In this document: positions 1 to 4,742 of the stretch, piece by piece
How positions within the stretch are numbered: the first letter of the stretch is position 1
How the letters are laid out: the number at the start of each line of letters is the position of its first letter
Source: a bacterium
Lineage (GTDB): Bacteria; Patescibacteriota; Microgenomatia; UBA1400; RBG-16-45-19
Length of the DNA stretch: 5,984 nucleotides
Direction of reading: 5' to 3'
Assembly: GCA_003247275.1 (NCBI GenBank)
Contig: QKAA01000022.1
Coordinates: forward strand, 1-5,984
The notes under the pieces: model-generated
The model's database searches: none
Told to the model about the DNA's origin: nothing
What the model saw: the letters and a program-made list of their open reading frames with translations, nothing else
Program-made: the position numbers and the translations under genes

Positions 1-6
1 CTCATT

Positions 7-1755
7 TTAATTAACTGGGGTGGTGGGAATTTTGTAATAATTAAACATTTGCTTGGCGATATTAAACCATAAAGGAGCGGCCGTTTCTGAGGCCCACTGG
101 GAGGTTTGAGGTTCACGCAATTTAACTAACATGACAAATTTAGGGTTACTAGCGGGAGCAAAACCAACAAACGAGGCCATGGTTTTTTCGGCATCGTAAT
201 GGCCAGAAATAGGAATTTGAGCCGTGCCGGTTTTGCCCGCAATTTGCAAGGCTTGGGGAACAGCCCATTTAGCGTCGCCGTGTTGGGCACTTTGAAGCAT
301 CATTTGAGTCATTATTTTGGCAGTTTCAGGAGTAACTACTTGTCGGACCACTTTGGGAGGAATTTCTACAGTATCGCCATTATCAACAACGGCGGAAACG
401 ACGTGAGGTTCCATTAATTTGCCTTGATTAGCCAAAGCAGCAACAGCCATGGTCATTTGCAAGGAGTTAACAGCTAGACCCTGGCCAAAAGAGGCGGTGG
501 CCACATCGATTTCGCCCCATTTGGAGCGCAGGTTTGGAGAGGTCTCCCCTTCTAAGTCAATATTGGTTTTTTGGCCAAAGCCGAAATCTTTAATATATTG
601 AATCAGCTTATCTTCACCCAATTTGCGAGCCACAAAAACCATACCAGTGTTGTCGGATCGCTCCAGCACCTCGGTCATGGTTTCACCGGGGTTATATTCA
701 TTGTTCCAGGTTTTAATGGAATAGATACCAATATCGACGGGGCCAGCGCATTCCTGATTACAGGTGGTGTCGGGGGTAACCAGTTTTTCATTGATGGCCG
801 AGGCCATGACCACTGTTTTAAAAGTACTCCCCGGCTCGTAAGAATCGGAAATGGCGGGGTTTTTGTAGGTTTCGGTGTCATAGAGTTGATGATTATCGGG
901 ATCAAATGAAGGGAATGAGGCAAGAGCTAAGATGCCGCCAGTGTGAGGATCAACCACAATCACTTCACCGCTGACAGCTTGATACCGTTCCATACCTTGG
1001 CGTAATTCTCGCTCAATTAAAAATTGCAAACCTCGATCAATATAGGTAATTAAATCGCGACCATCACGACTTTCGATACCTTCGTATTCACCGGTAACAA
1101 TAGGTTTACCTAAGGCATCTTTTTCTTGACGAATTAAACCGGCTCTGCCAGTTAATTCAAAGTTATATCTGCCCTCTAAGCCAAAATACCCTTTAGGTCG
1201 ACCGGAACCATCGGAACCGACAAAGCCTAAAATTTGAGCTGCCATGGAGGCTTCGGGATATTGTCTGATTTGATATTCATCAAAGCCGATACCATTAATA
1301 TTAAAACTTTGGATGGTTTGTTTGGCGGTCTCTAAGGTATTTTTGCTTAAAGGAATCCAGGAGCTAGCTTTTTCGGTTAATTTGGCGGCAATGGTGGCAA
1401 CCATATCACTAGTTAGTTTTTCTGACAGCTCGGCTGAAGGGGTTGCGCCGATGTCTTCGGGAGTAGGAGCAAGCAGGGGCCCGAGGGCGTTGGCAATGGT
1501 GGTGGGTTGCTCCTCAATATCGGGCATATAGGCAAAAACGGTATAGGCAGCTTGGTTATTAGCTAGTGGAAAGCCGTCGGAAGCTAAAATGCGACCGCGG
1601 CTGGCGGGAATTTCGACAGTCGATTGATGTTGCGTATCGGCAATAGCCTGAAGCGAGGGGTCAGAAAGAATTTGCCAATAGAAAAGTCTGGCGATAATAA
1701 TAAACAAAACAATCAAAAAGGAAATTTGAACAGCTTTGATGCGATTTTGATGCAT
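7..1755 (-). CDS. ftsI: Class B penicillin-binding protein, FtsI/PBP2-type peptidoglycan D,D-transpeptidase
   Basis: This is a class B penicillin-binding protein that cross-links peptidoglycan stem peptides outside the membrane, most likely at the septum. The 582 residues show a short cytoplasmic tail, one signal-anchor helix at about 11-29, and a dimerisation (pedestal) domain opening with RGRILASDG at 53-61. The transpeptidase domain runs from about 260 to 570. All three active-site motifs are intact: S310-T-F-K313, S367-D-N369 and K508-T-G-T511. Length is normal for FtsI (about 550-600), and there are no PASTA domains. Residues about 95-135 form a Thr/Ala/Glu/Lys-rich stretch that looks longer than usual for the pedestal. 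The ATG lies 24 bases after the ftsL-like stop and fits the family N-terminus (basic tail, then the anchor ending RLFYWQ). No Shine-Dalgarno sequence precedes it. Its place after mraZ, rsmH and an ftsL-like gene favours FtsI over the elongation protein PBP2, and the family assignment itself is firm. Confidence 0.95.
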   Translation of the reverse strand: MHQNRIKAVQISFLIVLFIIIARLFYWQILSDPSLQAIADTQHQSTVEIPASRGRILASDGFPLANNQAAYTVFAYMPDIEEQPTTIANALGPLLAPTPEDIGATPSAELSEKLTSDMVATIAAKLTEKASSWIPLSKNTLETAKQTIQSFNINGIGFDEYQIRQYPEASMAAQILGFVGSDGSGRPKGYFGLEGRYNFELTGRAGLIRQEKDALGKPIVTGEYEGIESRDGRDLITYIDRGLQFLIERELRQGMERYQAVSGEVIVVDPHTGGILALASFPSFDPDNHQLYDTETYKNPAISDSYEPGSTFKTVVMASAINEKLVTPDTTCNQECAGPVDIGIYSIKTWNNEYNPGETMTEVLERSDNTGMVFVARKLGEDKLIQYIKDFGFGQKTNIDLEGETSPNLRSKWGEIDVATASFGQGLAVNSLQMTMAVAALANQGKLMEPHVVSAVVDNGDTVEIPPKVVRQVVTPETAKIMTQMMLQSAQHGDAKWAVPQALQIAGKTGTAQIPISGHYDAEKTMASFVGFAPASNPKFVMLVKLREPQTSQWASETAAPLWFNIAKQMFNYYKIPTTPVN

Positions 1756-1765
1756 GAAACTAGAC

Positions 1766-1795
1766 TACACTAGAATTATTTATTCAGCTAGTGTA
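1766..1795 (-). promoter_or_regulatory. Possible hairpin over the ftsL stop codon, just before ftsI
   Basis: A perfect 8-base inverted repeat, TACACTAG and CTAGTGTA (minus-strand reading), encloses a 14-base AT-rich loop. The loop contains the TAA stop of the ftsL-like gene, and the second arm ends 10 bases before the ftsI ATG. There is no T-tract, so it is not an intrinsic terminator. It might shape ribosome re-initiation at ftsI, which has no Shine-Dalgarno sequence, or act as an RNA processing site. An 8-base stem with a free loop length is expected once or twice by chance in a window of this size, so only its position makes it notable. Confidence 0.3.
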
Positions 1796-2103
1796 TCAAG
1801 ATAAGCTACGGATTGGGCAGGAGCAATGGTGATGACGTCGGATGGCTCTTGGTAGCCTAATTCGTCGGCTTTCATAGATAAATCAGCAAGAGAGGTGGAG
1901 TTTAAAAGTTGTTGTTCTAATTGAGTGATTTCGGTCTTTAACTGACTCTCTTGTTTGGCTAAGGTGTCAATTTCTAAGCCATCTTGGGCGACGCGAGCAG
2001 ACATAAACACATTAAGAATCATTAAACCAACGGCGCAGAGGATTAATCCGTAAGCAAAGTGAGTTATTTTAGTCATTGGTTGTGTTGTTTTTGGTTGGTT
2101 CAT
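1780..2103 (-). CDS. FtsL/DivIC-like divisome protein (single TM helix plus coiled coil)
   Basis: A 107-residue bitopic membrane protein in the usual ftsL position between rsmH and ftsI. FtsL-type proteins pair with FtsB/DivIC and help recruit and activate the septal synthase FtsW-FtsI. Visible architecture: a short cytoplasmic tail, a hydrophobic helix at about 17-35, then a Gln/Glu/Leu-rich stretch at about 42-68 with heptad-like leucine spacing (a probable coiled coil), then a short C-terminal tail. The LGYQEPSD segment near 82-89 resembles the post-coil motif of the septum-initiator family. The ATG overlaps the rsmH TGA in an ATGA junction, which indicates translational coupling. A Shine-Dalgarno sequence GAAAGG (2109-2114) lies 5 bases before it, supporting this start over Met10. 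Sequence similarity in this family is weak, so the name rests on architecture and gene order. FtsB/DivIC is the alternative. Confidence 0.8.
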   Translation of the reverse strand: MNQPKTTQPMTKITHFAYGLILCAVGLMILNVFMSARVAQDGLEIDTLAKQESQLKTEITQLEQQLLNSTSLADLSMKADELGYQEPSDVITIAPAQSVAYLDTLAE

Positions 2104-2981
2104 TTGAGCCTTTCAAGGTATCGTAATTTGGCGCTCCTGGATCGGGTATTGTGAGTTAGCTCACTGTTTCCAGGTACTAAGGGTTGAGGTTTTGGAGCAA
2201 TTGCTTGCCCTGACTCAACAAATTCTAAAAAGGTGCGTTTAACAATTCTGTCTTCACCCTCGTGAAAACTAATGACAGCTAATCTGCCTCCGGGTTTTAA
2301 TAAACTAAATGCGTCTTTCAATGTTGGTTTAATAATTTTTAACTCTTGGTTGACGGCAATTCTGATGGCTTGGAAGGTTTTGGTAGCGGGATGAATTTTG
2401 CCACGTTTGTTGCCGTAGACTTTGCTAACGATTTCAGCCAGTTGGGTGGTGGTGGAAACTGGCCTGGCCATAACAATGGCTTTAGCGATTTGTCGGGCTT
2501 TCATTTCTTGAGAGTTAGTGATGAGTAACTCGAATAATTCATCTTCAGACATGGTGTTGACAATATCAGCAGCAGTTTGGGAAGCTGATTGATTCATTCT
2601 CATGTCTAGAGGAGCCTTAAAATTAAAGCTGAAACCTCTCTCGGGTGTATCTAATTGAAAGCTAGAAACACCTAAATCAAAGAGAATTCCGTCAACTTGA
2701 TCAAAGCCTAAAGTAGCGGCTTTGGTGGCGATAGTAATGAAATTTGCATTGACTATCTGCAAGTTGCGATTATTCGAAAACCGTTTGCTGACTTTCTCAA
2801 TGGCTTGGCTATCTTGATCAAAACCTAAGACAGATGCGCCTGATTCTAGCAACAAAGCTGTGTGTCCGCCTCCACCGAGAGTGGCATCGATATATTTTTG
2901 ATGAGGCTCGGGCTTTAGGACTTGGATGACTTCGTCGGCTAGTACGGGAATATGAATTGTGTTTTGCGTTGTCTCATTCAT
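2100..2981 (-). CDS. rsmH: 16S rRNA (cytosine(1402)-N(4))-methyltransferase RsmH
   Basis: RsmH (MraW) transfers a methyl group from S-adenosylmethionine to N4 of C1402 in the decoding centre of 16S rRNA. The 293 residues fit a family of roughly 300. Visible motifs in order: IPVLADEV at 11-18, the SAM-binding loop DATLGGGGH at 32-40, the GFDQD acidic motif at 53-57, FDLGVSS at 101-107, RGFSF at 115-119, LDMRMN at 125-130, the conserved block HPATKTFQAIRIAVNQEL at 197-214, and a C-terminal SFHEGEDRIVK at 238-248. That last motif is usually SFHSLEDRIVK, so two positions (241-242) differ. The helical insertion between about 130 and 190 is the usual substrate-binding part. The start matches the family N-terminus and lies 11 bases after the mraZ stop. 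The leader there is A-rich (AAACAAAAAAC) and has no Shine-Dalgarno sequence, so translation may depend on coupling to mraZ. It ends in TGA, overlapping the ftsL-like ATG by 4 bases. Confidence 0.97.
   Translation of the reverse strand: MNETTQNTIHIPVLADEVIQVLKPEPHQKYIDATLGGGGHTALLLESGASVLGFDQDSQAIEKVSKRFSNNRNLQIVNANFITIATKAATLGFDQVDGILFDLGVSSFQLDTPERGFSFNFKAPLDMRMNQSASQTAADIVNTMSEDELFELLITNSQEMKARQIAKAIVMARPVSTTTQLAEIVSKVYGNKRGKIHPATKTFQAIRIAVNQELKIIKPTLKDAFSLLKPGGRLAVISFHEGEDRIVKRTFLEFVESGQAIAPKPQPLVPGNSELTHNTRSRSAKLRYLERLK
2109..2114 (-). promoter_or_regulatory. Shine-Dalgarno site of the ftsL-like gene
   Basis: GAAAGG lies inside the last codons of rsmH, 5 bases before the ATG at 2103. It decides the start in favour of the ATGA overlap rather than the internal Met10 codon. 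Confidence 0.6.
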
Positions 2982-2992
2982 GTTTTTTGTTT

Positions 2993-3439
2993 TTAAGCTA
3001 TTGTTAATGATTCAGCGATTGCTTCAGCGTTGGCTTCAAGCTCGGCAAAGTAGTTGTGATAGGTTTTTTGATCCCAGATTTCGATTCGATCAATTGAGCC
3101 GACTATGACGGCACTTGTACTCAGGTGGGCCTGATCTCGAAGATATTCTGGAATAAGGATCCTGCCTTGACCATCGAGATTCACCTGAATAGCGGTGTTA
3201 CTTACATATCGAGCCCAATCGCGATGTTTTTTTTGAGTCAGGCTGCCTTTAGTGGTGGTTTGAAGTAATTGTTGCCAATTATGTTCATCAAACAGAAATA
3301 AGCAGCCATCGAGTCCTCGGGTAATGATTGCTGAATCGCCAAGTTTGGTGCGAAAGGTTACCGGAATAGATAAACGACCTTTTTGTTCAAGTGCGTGATA
3401 GAAACGTCCAATATAGGGCGTTTCTCCTGTCCGGTTCAT
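2993..3439 (-). CDS. mraZ: Transcriptional regulator MraZ
   Basis: MraZ is a DNA-binding protein that forms ring oligomers and usually controls its own dcw cluster. At 148 residues it is close to the family norm (about 143-152). Two SpoVT/AbrB-like swapped-hairpin domains are visible, each with the signature turn: EQKGRLSIP at 18-26 and DGQGRILIP at 89-97. These turns carry the basic residues that contact DNA (K20, R22, R93). The C-terminus is an alanine- and glutamate-rich helix. The ATG has a Shine-Dalgarno sequence GAGG at 3449-3452 with a 9-base spacer. It is the first gene of its unit, preceded by paired TGGTA repeats that are probably its own operator and, further up, by a terminator that isolates it from the glyS unit. 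Assignment is firm. Repression rather than activation is inferred from better-known relatives. Confidence 0.96.
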   Translation of the reverse strand: MNRTGETPYIGRFYHALEQKGRLSIPVTFRTKLGDSAIITRGLDGCLFLFDEHNWQQLLQTTTKGSLTQKKHRDWARYVSNTAIQVNLDGQGRILIPEYLRDQAHLSTSAVIVGSIDRIEIWDQKTYHNYFAELEANAEAIAESLTIA

Positions 3440-3448
3440 GTTTGTGGG

Positions 3449-3452
3449 CCTC
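3449..3452 (-). promoter_or_regulatory. Shine-Dalgarno site of mraZ
   Basis: GAGG stands 9 bases before the mraZ ATG at 3439. It supports this start, which also matches the expected MraZ N-terminus. Confidence 0.6.
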
Positions 3453-3474
3453 GATTCTTATTTTATATAAGCTT

Positions 3475-3494
3475 TTTTACCACTTTTTACCACT
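3475..3494 (-). promoter_or_regulatory. Probable MraZ operator: two direct 10-base repeats
   Basis: On the minus strand the 10-mer AGTGGTAAAA occurs twice back to back (3485-3494 and 3475-3484), so the TGGTA cores repeat every 10 bases, one helical turn. Known MraZ operators have this architecture: in E. coli, TGGGN boxes separated by 5 bases ahead of mraZ. In mollicutes an AAAGTG-type box is described, and the second unit here reads AAAGTGG. The repeats lie 36-55 bases before the mraZ ATG and just downstream of the best promoter candidate, so bound MraZ would obstruct initiation or early elongation. The next 10-mer (3465-3474) has only a weak match, so the site looks two-box rather than three-box. 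The repeat is seen directly; the operator role is inferred from position and family knowledge. Confidence 0.7.
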
Positions 3495-3499
3495 CTCTA

Positions 3500-3530
3500 T
3501 AGTTAACAATAGAAGGGGTATAGCTGTCAA
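3500..3530 (-). promoter_or_regulatory. Candidate promoter of the mraZ-dcw unit
   Basis: A perfect TTGACA (3525-3530) stands alone in the gap between the terminator and mraZ. A second TTGACT lies 7 bases upstream of it (3532-3537). The -10 is weak: TTAACT at 3501-3506 (18-base spacer), or TAACTA preceded by TGT (an extended -10 form, 3500-3508). Transcription would then start near 3494, at the edge of the TGGTA repeats. An alternative -10, TATAAA at 3462-3467, fits the consensus better but has no recognisable -35 at the right distance. The region very probably holds the promoter, but the exact boxes are uncertain. Confidence 0.45.
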
Positions 3531-3554
3531 CAGTCAATTTAGTCATGAAAACAC

Positions 3555-3586
3555 AAAAAAGGGCGCTGCTATTTGCAGGCCCTTTT
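3555..3586 (-). terminator. Rho-independent terminator after the glyS unit
   Basis: Read on the minus strand, the arm AAAAGGGC-CTGC (3575-3586) pairs with GCAG-C-GCCCTTTT (3557-3569). The stem is 12 base pairs with one bulged C (position 3565, G on the plus strand) and a 5-base loop. The stem runs straight into a tract of six T (3555-3560). It lies 27 bases after the stop of the anchored protein gene and well before the mraZ promoter, so it separates the two units. Plus-strand reading gives only four T and no gene to terminate. Confidence 0.85.
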
Positions 3587-3613
3587 AGAGAAAAAGTATT
3601 TCTATATTATAGG

Positions 3614-4420
3614 TTATTTAACCACGATATACGCTTGGGCAAGTGGAACGGCGGCGGAGACGGTTCTATCGGTTAAAGTTGAGTCGGCTTCGGTCCAGGA
3701 GGTGCCGTCAAAGGTATAGAGTTTGGCATCGGCATCAGCTTCGGACAAACGGATCTCAACGTTGCCAGTCAGTTCAGGCATAACCCCAACACCGCGAACG
3801 AGGTAGGGGCCAGCTAAGACTTCACCTTTGATTGGAGCCGGAAGCCCAGGACTTTGCATGACCACGATTTTAGGAGTTCGATACGGCTCATCTAAGACGA
3901 GTTTGAATTTTAAGTCGGTGGTAGCTAGCTCAGAATAGCGAGGTTGGGTATCATCGTAGCGCCAAGGTACTTGAAGACTATATGTTTCATCGCCACCTGA
4001 AAAAGTTAAGGTGAGGCTGCCGCCAACAACATCATCATGATAAGTGATGTGGCCGCCAGATGACTTTGAACCCATAAATAGTTTGTAGACTCCGGGAATG
4101 TCATCAATAGCAAACGATTTTAAGACCGCGTCTTGGACACCTTTATTGCGATCGTATTCTAAGAGTACTTCGACATCGCTGGCTTGTTTAGGGAGCGTTT
4201 GAACGGTTAGTTGCAGCTCATTTCGGGCGGTAATTGGCTCTAAGATGACGTAGGGACGATCTTTGATATCAATCAGGTTGACTTTGGGTCTGATGGTGGG
4301 AGCGGGAGTAGCTGAATTAGCTTGGTCATTTGAGGCCGAGCGAAGCTGACGGGTGGCAAAGAAAGCGATAACTGCCACTAAAATGACACCTGCCGCAACA
4401 AAGATAACTTTTTTTGACAT
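3614..4420 (-). CDS. Membrane-anchored extracytoplasmic protein of unknown function
   Basis: I do not recognise a family for this 268-residue protein. It opens with two lysines and a hydrophobic helix at about 5-23, followed by arginines and a Ser/Ala/Thr/Pro linker (28-40). It is therefore probably held by an uncleaved signal anchor with the rest outside the cell. It has no cysteine, which rules out a lipoprotein. Residues 45-268 alternate short hydrophobic and polar stretches typical of beta-sandwich modules. Two or three blocks seem likely: about 45-150, 155-205 and 208-268. The C-terminal piece (KLYTFDGTSWTEAD at 223-236, then VSAAVPLAQAYIVV) resembles the closing strands of Ig-like surface modules in other bacteria, from memory. 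The start has a Shine-Dalgarno GGAG (4430-4433) with a 9-base spacer. The gene is 33 bases after the DUF4342-like gene and last before the terminator, so it is probably co-transcribed with glyS. Confidence 0.8.
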   Translation of the reverse strand: MSKKVIFVAAGVILVAVIAFFATRQLRSASNDQANSATPAPTIRPKVNLIDIKDRPYVILEPITARNELQLTVQTLPKQASDVEVLLEYDRNKGVQDAVLKSFAIDDIPGVYKLFMGSKSSGGHITYHDDVVGGSLTLTFSGGDETYSLQVPWRYDDTQPRYSELATTDLKFKLVLDEPYRTPKIVVMQSPGLPAPIKGEVLAGPYLVRGVGVMPELTGNVEIRLSEADADAKLYTFDGTSWTEADSTLTDRTVSAAVPLAQAYIVVK

Positions 4421-4429
4421 AAGAAACTA

Positions 4430-4433
4430 CTCC
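4430..4433 (-). promoter_or_regulatory. Shine-Dalgarno site of the anchored protein gene
   Basis: GGAG lies 9 bases before the ATG at 4420, inside the 33-base gap after the upstream stop codon. It fixes the start and shows no sign of a separate promoter in the gap. Confidence 0.6.
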
Positions 4434-4453
4434 GTGCTATTTTTTTCGATTAA

Positions 4454-4741
4454 TTAGTCGCGCTCAACTTTGATGGTGCAGTCGGAAATAAGGGCAGCGA
4501 CAGCGCCAACGGCGGCCAAAACTGGAGCTAAAACCACGCCAACTACGCCAGCGGTAAGCGGCAATGACAAAATAGTATTCTTGTCTTTATCAAGAATAGT
4601 AATTTTTCTGACGTTCCCCTCTTTAATCAAGGCTTTGACTTTGCCTATCAATTCTTCACCTTTAACTTGAAAGGTTTCGGCGGTTTTGGCCGTTTTCTTT
4701 GTGGTTTTTTTCTTGGTGGAAGTTGCCTTTTTTGCTGGCAT
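4454..4741 (-). CDS. Small DUF4342-like protein with a lysine-rich N-terminal tail
   Basis: A 95-residue protein matching the DUF4342 pattern as I remember it. A short amphipathic part (FQVKGEELIGKVKALIKEGN, 24-43) leads into beta-like strands (VRKITILDKD, 44-53) and LPL. A glycine/alanine/valine-rich hydrophobic segment follows (about 62-85), and the end is CTIKVERD. The function of that family is not known to me. The hydrophobic segment is long enough to cross or enter a membrane. Residues 2-20 are a low-complexity Lys/Thr/Ala tail like those of histone H1-like or other nucleic-acid-binding proteins. An in-frame ATG five codons earlier (4756) overlaps glyS, but no Shine-Dalgarno sequence precedes it. 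The chosen ATG at 4741 has GGAG at 4751-4754 with a 9-base spacer and lies one base after the glyS stop. Close packing implies co-transcription and probably coupled translation with glyS. The family call is from memory of the pattern and was not searched. Confidence 0.82.
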   Translation of the reverse strand: MPAKKATSTKKKTTKKTAKTAETFQVKGEELIGKVKALIKEGNVRKITILDKDKNTILSLPLTAGVVGVVLAPVLAAVGAVAALISDCTIKVERD

Positions 4742-4742
4742 G

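Noticed and set aside
571..909. Plus-strand 112-codon open frame opposite ftsI.
   Set aside because: It lies wholly inside the well-supported ftsI frame and has no recognisable motif or family pattern, so it is an antisense shadow.
3487..3546. A 19-codon ORF (minus strand, ATG at 3546) between the terminator and mraZ, ending at a TAA inside the TGGTA repeats; considered as a leader peptide.
   Set aside because: It has no Shine-Dalgarno sequence, begins before the promoter candidate and spans it, and shows no regulatory codon run.
3602..3612. CTATAATATAG palindrome (minus strand) with a perfect TATAAT, just after the anchored protein gene.
   Set aside because: No -35 box at the right distance (GCGTAT there). 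It is followed at once by a terminator, so it would not express a gene. Most likely AT-rich chance.
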